From contig NC_080711.1 in NCBI RefSeq assembly GCF_019097595.1, positions 16,633,428 to 16,697,427 on the forward strand: a stretch of 64,000 bases of DNA. Reading direction: 5' to 3'. The stretch is from Hemibagrus wyckioides. Lineage: Eukaryota > Chordata > Actinopteri > Siluriformes > Bagridae. Numbering within the stretch: position 1 is the stretch's first letter; each line of letters begins with the position of its first letter. The notes beneath the pieces were generated by a model, which worked only from the letters and a program-made list of their open reading frames with translations, searched no databases and was not told where the DNA came from. Both the position numbers and the translations under genes were made by a program. Positions 1 to 45,500 of this stretch are shown in pieces.

Positions 1-711
1 AAGACATTAAAAAAAAAGCAGAAATCCTGTACACAGACCCTTATGTCATTGCCAGTAGTGATGAAGGAGGATACACACAGTACACACACCCATCAACTCA
101 AACACAACGGAATATGATATACGATTTACTCAGCAGTACCATTGAATGAATCAGAATGTTAGTCAACATATTAGGAATGTAGCAGTCATAGGTGAGTCGA
201 CAGAAGAGGCTGAGGCTTAGGCTTAGGCGTAGTTATCGTCGATACTCGAGTGCCATATTTCAGTAATCTTTTTTGTTTGTTTTTTAAAGATTTTTAAAAA
301 TGCACTGACCCAAATCAGTAATTCAGGGTTTTTCATTGCCCAGAACTGTAAAATAATCCATCATTGTATATTAAAAGTTTTTGTACGTGCATAAAACACA
401 GTAGTGTCACTTTTCCTTTGGAATCGATAGTGAATAGGATGACTAGGTACCATTCTTTACACAACATACAAATAAGCTTACATATACTATGTCAGTTTGA
501 TATTTGAATTGAAATGTTTTGCCACCAATCTGTACAGTCACAACAGAGGTGTTTTTTTACTAGAACTCTGATAAGATTTCAACACAGAGCTTTGACACCT
601 GAAGCAGCAGATATTTTGACTGTAGTCATGTGAAGGTACTTCACAATAATTCCATTGTTTCAGTTATTAGAATATTCTTATACATTTTTGGGTCCTGTCA
701 CTACTACACTA

Positions 712-1075
712 TAGCAATATATGTGGACCTCTGAACATCACACCCATATGTGGGTCTTCCCCAAATTGTTGCCACAAAGTTGAAAGCAAAAGTCAAAAGA
801 TTTCTTTGTACTAGATCCAAAACAGGAGCCAAAACATATTCCAGCATGACAACACCCCTGTGTACAAAGCAAAGAGAGATAGTTTGCCAAGGCTGGAGTG
901 GAAGAATTCGAGTGGTCTACACAGTTTCCTGACCTGAAGTTTTTTAGGATTGACTGGAACATTGACTGCACACCAGGCTTTCTCACCCAGCATCAGTGCC
1001 AGACTTCACTAAAGCGGTTGAATGGGAAAAAATCTAGTAGAAAACCTTCCCAGAAGAGTGGAGGTTATTGTAACA
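712..1075 (+). mobile_element. Tc1-like relic
   Basis: Shares the same internal segments as the 59.4-kb element: GACAACACCCCTGTGTACAA, GAGTGGTCTACACAGTTTCC and the CCTTCCCAGAAGAGTGGAGG tail. No intact frame. Confidence 0.65.
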
Positions 1076-1760
1076 GTAACGTTTTATTGAAAAATGATGT
1101 TCAATAAGAACATATGGGTGTTATGGTCAGGTGTCTATGTACGTTTGGTCGTACAGCGAATGTGCTATATTTTCAGGAGACACAAAAAAAGACAATGTAA
1201 ATTGGCAATCTGTAATGAATACAGTTCACTTTTTCATCTGTAAGACATGGAGGCAAAAGAATTTTAAACAAGTTAAACTAATTATTTGGAGGAAAGATTC
1301 CAGTGCAAATATGTAAGGTTACGTGTTAGATAACTGTGTGTGTAAAAATAGTTTCGCAAACCGTTCAAATTAACTTAAAAAAACCAAAATATTTATGTAT
1401 TGCAATATAGCTATGTGTGTTTGCTTTTAGAGATATGAATGCCTTGGCATTGCTTATAAATTTACTTTGATTCTTATGGCTGACTATTTTTTGCAGGAAA
1501 GCTTGAATACACATATGATGAATTGCAGGACGGAAGCAAAAGATAAAGAAAAAAAACCAAAACAAATAAACTATCATAGCTCAAACCGCTACATATGCAG
1601 ACATTTACACATAGTCCAGACCATAATCTAGACCAGGATTGCTGAAGAAGCTTCCAGACACTACAACTGGTACAAAGACTCAACATATTAAGAATTTACT
1701 GTTGTACTTGGTGTGGGCAAAGAAAAAATCTCCACCCAAACACACTTCTTGCAATGACTG

Positions 1761-1819
1761 CCACACACACACACACACACACGCACACACACACACACAC
1801 AGAAAGAGAGAGAGAGAGA
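1761..1819. repeat. (CA)n-(GA)n microsatellite
   Basis: About 20 CA units with one CG change, then about 9 GA units, downstream of abca3. Confidence 0.95.
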
Positions 1820-2056
1820 TAGTTTAAACAAACACTATACATGCTTAGTCCAATCCTCAAAGCACTGTCCAAGATCTGTGGTTAGTGAACTACATTACCA
1901 GTGCAGTACAGTGGGTGACACCTGTGTGTCAGTGTAAGAGGAAAAGAAATAACTTTTCTAAGACCTGAACATCTGGAGCGAATCCTTTTAGCCCAAGTTG
2001 CACCACATAAAGGCGTGAAATGAGAAAAACTACAGGAGTCTTCATCTCTCTTTCTA

Positions 2057-35101
<33,045 letters not shown>

Positions 35102-35129
35102 GTTTAGTTCACAGACACTGCTTTCCAAC

Positions 35130-37792
35130 CTAGAAAGATAAAAAAAAAAAAAAAAAAACACACAACATGGAAAGTTATTTTCAGCAGTTTGCACTTTTCT
35201 TTTTGGGATGTTTTCAATTCTGGAAATGGCATTTTCACAGAGGCATAGATTGAGTAAATATAACCATGTATATAGTCTGAACTTTCCACTTGTCAATATT
35301 AATATTTAAATGATGATTGGTTGCAGTAGTATTTTAATACTGTCATAATTTTTTAATTAACATTCCCACCTGACTCATCATCTCTGAAGATCTGTTCATT
35401 ATCATTATCGTTTGGGGAAAAAATACAAAAACCTCTAAAACTTCTGGTCAAATTCTGATTTGATAGTTTTTTAATGTTAGTTCATTTTCATTTTGGTTTA
35501 CTGCTTCCTATATTACCCACAATGCACTTTGAAAAACTGCAGTGAATTTCTAAATGATTTAGTGCCAGTGGGATTTATCTCTTGTTTCAAGATAAAGAGA
35601 CTGATGCAGCAGGGCTTTAATCCTTTAGACTATCCAGCTCTCTCACTTCATCATCTGTACACTCTGCACAAACAGCTGAAATTTGAAAGTTTTAACTTTC
35701 ATTCTAATACTGCCATCAACAGCATTGTACTCGGAGATCACTAACATTTACATTTCTGGCATTTGGCAGACACCCGTATCCTTATCTTATCCCATGTTTA
35801 TACAACTGAGCAGGGCCCAGCCCTGCTCAGTCAAGTTCCTAGCAGTGACAGGTTGGTGGACCTCAGGTTTGAACTCACAACCTTCTGATCTACCACAGCC
35901 CTAACTCATTTATGAGTCTCTCAGCACTGAGCATTGAGCAGCTGCATTGCATTTTGGATTTTTGAGTTCTGTGTTTACAGTCTCCACTACTACACTATTC
36001 CACTGGACCTCTCACTAACATGACATGCTGGAAAATGATGACTGAAAAAAGATTTTTCTTTTTTGTTCTTAAGAGCAAAACTTGACTCTTAGGTTGGATA
36101 TTGCAAACTTCGGACTGGAATGACAATTAACAATGCAACTGCAAGCAACATATTAGCAAAAGAATCTCTAAGCATATCGCAAATATTTCAGTACTATGTT
36201 CCAGGGTGGAGTTTTGTTACACTTCCTTTACACAACAAGCTGAACAAGATGTATAAGAAAATACCTTACACTTATTGTCATCTGAGCTTTTTACCAAGTC
36301 TAAATATTATTTTACATGTCACTACTCAGGACTTTAATCTTAAACATCACATCAAATAAGATAAATAATGTTCACATTATTTGTTTACTCAACATGCATT
36401 AATAATATACTGGTAGTGCTAAATGGCTACATAATTAAAGATCTTTAAGGGAATATAAGGGAATAAATGCATCCTTTGCATGGAGGGAAGCTTATCTCAG
36501 TACATTTTCATTTTTGTTTAGTACTGCAATTTACTGCAGGAACTGACCACCACTGGAAAATAATGAGTGGGAAATGGAGTTCGTTCTCTTTTGTTTTTAG
36601 GAGCTACCTACAAATATTACCACATTCAATTATGTTAGAGATTGCTGATTTTGTTTTCCTGTTAAAAGCTATTGTAAGTGCCCGTGGGAATAGTGAAAAT
36701 ACAGCACCGTCCATCAAACTAGAAAGTGAATCACTACTCACTACTATATCACAAAAATTTCAAAGACATTTATTGTGTTTTAAGGTGCAGATTTAAAATC
36801 ACATAACACTTGTGATGGGAGATTATGGGAGCCATTAAATATTTTAATGACTACATTATATTATTTTAACCATTAAGTTTAAATTATGATCTTTGGATTA
36901 TGTGAAATGACTAAAATCTTTCACCATCAGATCTCTCTCTCTCTTTTTTTACTTAATTAAAAAAAGCCACACAATTTAACAGTATAAACAGTATAGACAG
37001 AAGGATAAAAGGAGCAGAAATAACAAAAACAACCATCAGAAGATCTCATGTCAGGTTGGTGCAGATGCTCAGGATGTGGCATGTATGTAATACCACACCC
37101 TGTTCACTATCCAGTGCACTATTCTGGGAGATTTGTCATTTTGTACTCGTTTGAAAGAGCTGAAGAGATGCACACCAGGAAGCCCATAATGCACTGTGAT
37201 AGGGTGTTGTGTCCAAATGACGTCGCCTACCTGGTCATAATACAGCATTAACTGCTTCCTCATTAGGGATGTAAATAACAACCAAGGCCTGAAATTCTGT
37301 AAAGCTGTCTATTGTTCTGAGTGTTATACAAATATAATTAAACTGAATTTGGAAAATCACACAAACGATTAAGACTCTGTGTAAAATCCAGCGACAGTGA
37401 GCAGACCCTGGTGCAAACGCTTGCGGATACATAGAACTTGATCGGGGGAAAAAAACAACTAAATCACTGATAACATTGCATGACATTAAAATGTGTTACT
37501 TGTTTTACATTTGAACTAAATATCCCATAAACTGTATTTAAGCAAAATACAGGCCGAGCTGCCTGAGAGCTGAGCTACAGTCGACGGCTAAGAAACGAAA
37601 ACACACACAGCGCTGTCTTCCTCCAGAGCAGACACACTGAACAATGGGGGTGAGGGCGAGTGTGTGTGTGTGTTAGAGACAGAGAGACAGAGAGAGAGAG
37701 AGAGAGAGGTGTACACTGCCATGTTTGACTGCCTCTTGATCACAGTGAGAGATAACGCTTAAAGAGAGGAGCCCAGTGTAATGTGTCATTAC
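35130..37792 (-). other. abca3 5' intron
   Basis: AT-rich, about 2.7 kb. It holds a SINE-like teleost repeat at about 35738-35900 and the (GT)n/(AG)n microsatellite at its 5' end. Short ORFs here show no recognisable domain or splice support. Confidence 0.5.
35738..35900 (+). repeat. SINE-like teleost repeat
   Basis: TTCTGGCATTTGGCAGACAC and the tail TTTGAACTCACAACCTTCTG are shared with 54990-55170. Matches a widespread fish core; family name not assigned. Confidence 0.6.
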
Positions 37793-37910
37793 CTTCGTAC
37801 GAAAGGCCTGCAAGAACTTCATGAGCTGTCTTCTCGGCCGAGTTGGCAAAAAAAATATCCCTTCTTTCAAGATAAACACATTAAACAACGACGTGCTTCT
37901 CCCGCCTGAT
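37793..37910 (-). other. abca3: Probable non-coding first exon of abca3 (5' end unresolved)
   Basis: The coding start exon has a strong acceptor (T-run, CTTTCTAG) with its first base at 35129, so a 5' leader exon must lie upstream. The best candidate ends at 37793 with donor AAG|GTAATG. The joined leader would contain a 16-codon upstream ORF starting MKFLQAFRTK (ATG 37822-37820) that stops seven bases before the abca3 ATG. The 5' limit is a guess. A (GT)n/(AG)n microsatellite lies just inside the intron at about 37661-37709. Inference from splice signals only. Confidence 0.45.
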
Positions 37911-38040
37911 CATCCGGACAGATGTTCATGCGTCTGGGTTGTTTTAAGAAGATCCGTTGTCTGACATCATGTTAGAAAATATCGGATCTTGAGGAATGAC
38001 ATTGCGCCGGTCTGCGATGATTCCACGAACAGTCAACAAA

Positions 38041-38076
38041 TGAAGTCACGTGATAGGCCCGCTGACGTCACGTGAC
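38041..38076. promoter_or_regulatory. CREB/CLEAR composite motif upstream of abca3
   Basis: Two E-box palindromes of CLEAR type occur: GTCACGTGAT (38045-38054) and the perfect GTCACGTGAC (38067-38076). The second overlaps a full cAMP-response palindrome TGACGTCA (38063-38070). CLEAR elements are bound by TFEB/TFE3 on lysosomal genes, and TGACGTCA by CREB/ATF; that is established knowledge. They sit about 150-250 bases upstream of the probable first abca3 exon. A role in abca3 control is inference, but fits a lysosome-related-organelle transporter. Confidence 0.5.
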
Positions 38077-38246
38077 CAGCAGTAGTCCGTGACCTTAAAA
38101 ACTATGCCTTAATATCTGATCTAATATATTGTAAACAATCCACTGCAAGTATAATGTGTTTATTGTAAAAATTATTTATTTATTGTGCCGCTTGTCGAGA
38201 CGGACTGTTACTCATAAAAAACGTGTCGTGCAGGACACATTTTAGG

Positions 38247-38254
38247 TGACGTCA
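38247..38254. promoter_or_regulatory. Second full CRE palindrome
   Basis: TGACGTCA occurs again about 180 bases further upstream, within GGTGACGTCATTG. A repeat of this 8-mer so close by suggests a real CREB/ATF-responsive region; function not shown. Confidence 0.4.
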
Positions 38255-40327
38255 TTGTCTCACGGTAGTATATGTAAGAAAACCCAACACACACACAGAC
38301 ACACACCAGCAGGCAGTGTGCTACAGTGCTGTACTCACTCAGGAATCATGGAGTATTCCGAAGAAAATTGAATAATCTTTGGATTAATGTATTATACCAC
38401 AGCACTATTTAATCTTTTTTTTTATAACTGGAGCTCTGACAGTAGGTGAATATTAATTCACTGCTTTTAATAGGATGTCGTTTCTAGAAATAGCCAATTT
38501 CATGGGATTTGCATGACAGACACTCCACATAATCGAAGTAATAATAAACGGATAAAAATATGTTGTTATTTAACAGACAGTATAGTTGCTGATATGGTGA
38601 ACTGCAAGGAGACATTTATTTAAAACTTTCGGGAAGGTGTCTCCAGTGTCAGCATGACCAGAGTGTTTTCCATCACAGATAGGTCCTCAGGAAAGTTTGT
38701 TTTTGTCTTATTAACTTTAAGAAAAACCCTGGTGAGGTGAGTGTGAGGAAGTGACTGTTATATTAAGTTCGTATAGTGGAAAACTGGAAAAACCTAATTA
38801 ATTAGATGTTGCATTGTACTGGTGGCAGTGGTTTGTGGTTTGTGGTGCCACCCTACAGCTCCATGGCTTGATCCTGACCTGGGTTACTGTCCATGTAGAG
38901 CATTTTATCTCTGTGGTTCTTCCAAGATGTTTAGTTTATCCTTCCGTTCAAAAATATGCTAGTAGATGTATATTAAAATGCTACTAGATTTGAATATGTG
39001 TGTGTATGGGATGCACTGCCATGGCTCATTGGAAAGGCTCCAGATCCCCAAAGAGACTGTTAACTGAGTGATATATTGAACATGATAACCAAATGTTATT
39101 TGCTAACATAGCCACATTATATTACACAGGAATGTGTAGGGCAAGGAAAACTTTGAAAGATATTTCACGATGGGTGTGAACATCTTAGATTAGAAAATTA
39201 GCTTCAAAGTGATTTATTAAAGTAAAACATAATTAATTGTGGGTTTAAATCCCAACACTGCCATGCTGCCACTGCTAGGCAAGGTTCCTAACACTTAACT
39301 GGCCAAAAGAGAGAGAGATAAATGTTAGTAATTCTGCATAAGGCTGTCTGCCAAATACTGTTAATGTAATGACAGTCTGAGCTTCCTTTGTCTTGCCCTC
39401 CTTTTGTCCAAAGGACAGCATTTACAATCAATTCCATATCCTTACATTTTAACCAAATGTGAAACTGTTTAAATATATATTTGTGTGTGGCTTATTGCTA
39501 TTTAGCCTGGAGGAAATCCATTCTACTGAAATCAGATGAAAAACAATCTTTCTGCAGCATTATTTTATTTTTGAAAACACATCTCAAACATCTATAGGTT
39601 TCAAGTAGTGGTTTTTCACAGCTTCATACATATACAAAGATCTGAAAATCAGTTACAGTTAAAAAATTAAGTTACAGTACTGAACAGATGCATTAAAAAG
39701 CATTTCATGGGTTGTGATGTTTCTGAAATACAGGAACATTTCTACTTGTAGAGCACTGAATAACACACACGTAATTGATTTTTCCACAATCATACACAGC
39801 TGATAAAGAACACTGCTTCTCCAGTGTTGTAATGTAAAAAGTGCTTTGCTTCATTTGAGGTTATGATGAAACATGTCTGATGTTGTGCATTAAAATTCTT
39901 AAATCCTGAAACTAAGCATGTTGTAACACAGTTCCTGTGTTATTCCATAATGTTAAAAAACGTATCACAGGTGAAATAATGCTATCACAGTCAGCACTGT
40001 TTGTAGGATGTATGCTGTATGAAATGTTACAGTACAAGCATAATAACTTGACCACACTTGAAAATAGTGACAACACCTTTGGCATTCAGAACATGGCACA
40101 AGACACAAATCATTACAATGATGGAAAAGGCACATAAGCGTATATACATACAAAACAATGTAAAGTATAACTTACTCATCCACATAACAGCAGTCCAAAA
40201 AACAAATCAGTGCCCTGAAGAGAGTTAAATGAAAGTTGTATTTTGACGGCTCTCAGTACCTGGATATTTAAAGTCGTCCTGTCCAGTAAAAAAAAAAAAA
40301 AAAAAAAAAAAAATATTTATATTTATT

Positions 40328-40413
<86 letters not shown>

Positions 40414-40786
40414 AACACATACACACACACAACCATACGAATGTAAATTCTGAGAGAGTTTTTATTTTTTATGGTGGATGAAATGTGAGGTTGCTGTAAT
40501 AGTCTCTTCATTTGGCTCAGGTCTCACCAAGGCACACAGGTTCACAAGTAGACCTTGTTTTCAAGAATTCCAGTGGTTTAATTGTTGCAAAATGATTCAG
40601 CAAGTGACCTTGTAGAGGAAGTGTTCCCAAAGTCTTCTACACATAATGTAACACACGGTGAAGCAGACAGGATCTGAGCAGGATCAGTGTTGTTCTTCCT
40701 CACTTTCCCTTTGTCATAATGGGACACTTATCCAAATATATAAACGCTAACAATGAATAAAAACTGGTAAGGCCAGTTAGCAAACG
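38255..40786. other. Intergenic spacer between ccnf 3' end and abca3 promoter
   Basis: No gene seen. It contains a SINE/LINE-like teleost repeat fragment (about 38835-38935), a related relic near 39240-39365, a poly-A run at 40288-40313 and AT microsatellites from about 40335 to 40412. The ccnf 3' untranslated region could extend into this stretch. Confidence 0.5.
40288..40412. repeat. Poly-A and AT microsatellite
   Basis: A run of about 26 A, then two AT arrays separated by TTTATTTAT. Confidence 0.9.
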
Positions 40787-40792
40787 TTTATT
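40787..40792 (-). terminator. ccnf: Candidate ccnf polyadenylation signal
   Basis: AATAAA on the minus strand about 185 bases past the ccnf stop codon. Cleavage downstream of it is untested, and further signals lie to the left. Confidence 0.4.
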
Positions 40793-40976
40793 TACATAAT
40801 GCTAACTGGTTCCCAATGACCTCTTATTGATTGTTAGCAATGTAAATGTTGGACATTCCTTTAAAGCTCACAGTGGACAAGATTTGAAAAGCTGCCATTT
40901 GATTGCTTCTCAGAGGCACAAAGTTTAGAAGTGGCACCCGTACTCTCAAACACGGCTGTGGGAGCCAACTGTTCCA

Positions 40977-42599
40977 TCACAAGCTAAGGAAAGCCTGTTC
41001 ATCAGCAGAGAGCTCATCTTCCCTTTCCATCTCCATCTCTCCACCACTGTGGGCCGCCGTGTTCTTCCTCTTTACCTGCCGATGGGTGGAACCACAGGGT
41101 CTCTGCATGGGCACTAGCAGACGGAAGCCGGGTGAGGCAGGCAATGACGCTGGTGCCAGGCTTACTGGGGAAAGATGGCAAGGGACCAGGGAAGAAGAAG
41201 AGACAGTGGAGGGACTGCTGCTCTGGACAGAAGAGTATCCAGAGCTATGGAGGTTGATGCGGAGTGGCCGTTTGGAAGAAAAGGAAGAGCAGGAGGCAGC
41301 AGGCTCACCCATGTTTTCTTCATCGCTAGAGAGAGCACTGCAGTGCAGCCGTACATCAGCAGACTGCACGCACAGTGGTAGCTGAACTGAGAAGACTGAA
41401 ACTGTGGAAACAAAACATTCTCATATTACTCATACTTTTCTGGTATTATATTTATCATTATTCATTTGTAAGACCATATCGCATCTCTTCCATAACCCAA
41501 CAAGAATGATTTATGGACAAACTTCACACACACAAAGCAAATTGCTTTTAAAATGTTTAAGTGGTTCGAGTTCATAATGCATGCATTTTCTTTTAAATAA
41601 AAAAAAGGCAAAAATTTGTAATAATTAATTTGATTTAAAAAAAGAAAATAAATAAACTCCCCACTAATCTTACAGTTCTGGTTATCAGTGTTGAGCCAAG
41701 TGTATCTACAGTCTGAGCTACAAAGAAATCAGCCTCGCTGTGTTCTTTAATTAATCCTTTGTATATTTTATTGACCTTTGGTGGTTCTGTTGAAAAGTAT
41801 AAAATAGTCCAGTTTAAGACATTTTTAAAAACCTGTTTGTTTACTCACCTTCACACTCCTTCTCTCCATCACTGTCCTGATCTCCCTCATATCCTGAGCA
41901 AGAAGCATCAAGGCTCCAGTCTAGGATGTCACCCACAAGGGTTTCCTCTTGATTAGACAGCTCAGCTGTGGGTGTGGCCACAAAGCTGCCTCGATTGGTA
42001 TGCATGCTATTCTCTCGCCTGCAAAGGTAAGGCGAGAGAAATTAACAATTAAATTAAAAAGATCAAGACGGCTTTTGTCAAACGTCACAGCAGTTTTCAC
42101 GTGACAGGTACAGGATTTGTAAAGAATTCTCTAAAGACATGGTAGAACTTGAGTCTTCTGTATATTGCTGCTAATATCAACACTGTGCCTTAAGACTAGT
42201 TTCCAAGACATTCAGCTAAATTTAAAATGTTGTAATGAAGGTCCACTGATACAAGAAAAAATACATCATAGTAAATATAAATGATAGTTAAAATTTTAAC
42301 TAATTTGAACCGGTGATGACATTTTGTCTAGGCATGCTCCTGACGGCACGTAATAGGGCGTTTTTGTTTTCATGTGGACAAAGATATTTAACACATAGTT
42401 CATGTGGACAGAATTTAATTAGGGTCATGTTTTTATAGTAATTATCTATTGAATAATTAATGTACCTCTTGCTGTTACTGGATGGAGAAGCCAGGAAAGT
42501 GTGGATGTCTGCAGATTGGTTGTTAGCACTAGGATGCTCAATTTTAGGCTCCACCTCTGGAACCTCCAGCACCTGGCACAGTTCCTTAAAGTCCATTAC
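40977..42599 (-). CDS. ccnf: ccnf coding exons 15-17: PEST-rich C-terminal tail
   Basis: Exons: 42599-42466, 42018-41849, 41401-40977. They encode about residues 529-770. Exon 16 has RENSMHTNRGSFVATPTAEL, then LDWSLDASCSGYEGDQDSDG, nearly identical to human. Ser622 in the acidic QDSDGE stretch matches human Ser621, a CK2 site changed in familial ALS/FTD. Exon 17 is Ser/Pro-rich with the conserved SGYSSV and ends ADEQAFLSL. This tail governs cell-cycle degradation in the human protein. Confidence 0.92.
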
Positions 42600-45500
42600 C
42601 TGTGAACCAAGAACACCCAAATATGAATCACCAAGTATGATATTGCAACATTGGTAAATATGACTGTTAAAGATCTTGATATTAGGGTAAGAAGTCTAGG
42701 GTTAATGATTCACATCATAAACATGGTAGCCTTTGTGTTTTGTCATAAGCCAACTGATTGGGACTTCATGAACCATTTCAGAAATAGGACTAATGTCTCA
42801 AAGCACTGTTAAGACAACAACAAAATCATGCAGATATTCATTGAAATTAGGCACAGTGTTCTGGTAACAATAATACTCACTGTGTCCTTGCTTATATGTT
42901 GGTAGGAGTCACTTTCAAACCTCTGCTTAACACCGGTTAAGGACACTTGTCTGTAATCTTTTGGCACATCCTGGCTGAAGCTACAAGAGGGAAAATGAAT
43001 TACAAAAAGCAAGCTTATGGTACATTGGGCTGCGGATTCTTTCCAGTGTACTCTTTGTGCTTGATTTAAACATTAAACAATTTGCAAACCACACTGCACT
43101 GCTTCATAGTTAATTTAGAAATGACTGTTGCACTGGTCTAAATCCAGTCATTTAAGTCTAAATTATATTTACTTTTTAATTAGGGAAAAATAATTGTATA
43201 ACTAGTAGTAGGATTTCATTACTCAAGCGATTTATATTTTCATATTTGCTGCATTTTATTTTACATGAAAAAAACCTAAACCTTTGGGGAAATTACACAA
43301 ATACTTTAAAGAGTTTAAACCAGCAATCAGTTACAGATAATATTTATCTACCTCTGGTAGAACAAAACATTTAGAATTGAGAAGACCTTGTAGTCAAGTT
43401 GGATTAAAGAAAGTGAATATATACAAAATAAGCACAATTTTAAACAAGCATGAGAACTCACCACTTGATATAGATGAGCAGAGCACAGGGCACCAGGTCC
43501 TGTTTAGTAAAGCCTGTGCTCTCCACAAGCTGTTTCGGCCATACAGGAGCTGTGAACACAGGAGGAGAAAGATAAATTCACTTCTACAGACACTGGAAAG
43601 GACAACTAAGCAAACCGGCTAACAATGAGCAAGCGTTTATGGTTACAATTATACTAGGAAATGTCTAATACTAATGTCTTCTAAAGTACATTTGTCACGC
43701 TTTTTAGATCAGTGCATTGGTCATTTTGATAATGTGGAATCAGAATAACAAAAATCCATTAGAGTATTAAAGAATTCCATCAAATTCTATTATAGTTATT
43801 GCCAAGTTAGTATGGATCTCACTCTAACTGACCAAGTACCTGAACTGAATGGAAACTAAATGTAAAGTAAAATTAAACATGACAAGGTATGCTGTTCTAA
43901 AAAAATAAATAAATAAATAAATAAATAAACAAACCATGAGAATGAGATTAATTGGATCACTGAACTATATAAGTGTCTCTGAATTAGCTGTTATTACAGA
44001 AATAATAACACATTACAAACACATTAATAAAAGGTTTTCATTTTCCTTACTCAGTTTTCAGCACCTTAGTCTGAGGATCTTGAAAATTGCTCACCACCTT
44101 CTGACTAATCAGATTTGAGAATTCAATGCTGCTGGATAACTTGCATATAAAGTCAATTTGAAATTCAAATATGCAAAAGAACATGAATATGATGTAAACG
44201 TTTCAAAATGTCTCTCGTGACATTTGGGTTATGTGAGTAGAAAACACCAGAATAAAAACTGAGTAAATATAAGATTTATCGTCTTATGCCAAGGAATAGA
44301 AAAAAAAAAAAAAAAACAGATCTGTGCTACAATAAATGGAAGACGTTTCTGATCTACAATACAGGACACCATAACACATTCAATACCAACAGAACAAAGG
44401 AAGGACAGGAAGTAATGAAAACCCTTACCGTAGTTGTGCAGTGCTCTGGTAAGCAGCAGGATGGCGCTGGCGAGGCGAGCAGGACCAGGCATCATGAGGG
44501 GGGAGAAGAGCAGAGACAGTTCACAGATGTAGCTGAAGAGATGAGCAGAGCGGCGATGCATGGGCAGTAGTGACTGCAGTACCTCACCATAGTCCAGCAG
44601 AGTGGGAGTCTGGAATAATGCACATGCATATTAAATATTTAAACACATTTATTGTACGTATACCAGAAACAAAACATTGGGTGCATGTTTAAAAACCAAC
44701 TATAATACATAGTGTAAAAGCCAGCTTTCTGTTGTGTTATTCACTCTGACATACAGGGGTGGCATGCATCAGTGGGCCAGAGAACGTGCCCAGTGCTGTA
44801 GATTTATGTGGACAAACATGCCAGAATGTTGTTTAGATGTGTAGGAACACAAGAGCACATTTTTAACCATGATTTTAAATCTGTTTCTGAAAAGCCATAG
44901 CTGCCAGTGTTTGGGGAATTAAGGAGATAAGTGCTTGGGCTTATGGAAAGACATATTGCTGTTGTCCAGATGGCAGCCAAGTAGACAGACTATTACGAAC
45001 AAAAATCACTCACTCGGATCTTCCCCTCCAGCACAGAGATGACCTCCCCCATCATCCTGACCAAGTCCTCATACTGATATGTGTTGTCAGTGAGCCACAC
45101 AGCCTCTCGAATGGTCAGAATTTCTTTACTAATATACCTGGAAAGAAAAAGAATTTTTTTTATTATTATTATATTTCAAGCTACTGAGAGGCAAACAATC
45201 TCAGGTCAGCACAGTTATTTCTCAGCCAAGCTGTCCCTGTAGATTTGTACACATCTTAAAAGCCAGACAGTTTTTCTTTTCCATTCTAGTAGACTAAGCA
45301 TCTATAAAAAAATAAATAAATTAAAAAAAAATTAAAAAAATACTATATATACACACACACACACTATATTATGTGCAGGATCTCACCGTGTGCATATGAC
45401 CATGCAGGCAATACCCAGAAGCTGTAACCTAGCCTTGGGCACAGAGCGTCGGGCCAGGTAGCGGTCCACACAACTTACAGTCACATGCAAAGCCAGGCTG

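Larger units (their letters stand above)
1..2056. other. Downstream flank of abca3
   Basis: No gene. Holds the Tc1-like relic (712-1075), a microsatellite (1761-1819) and presumably the abca3 3' untranslated region of unknown length. Confidence 0.5.

Noticed and set aside
40961..41385. Plus-strand 160-codon frame over ccnf exon 17
   Set aside because: Antisense shadow of the ccnf last exon.
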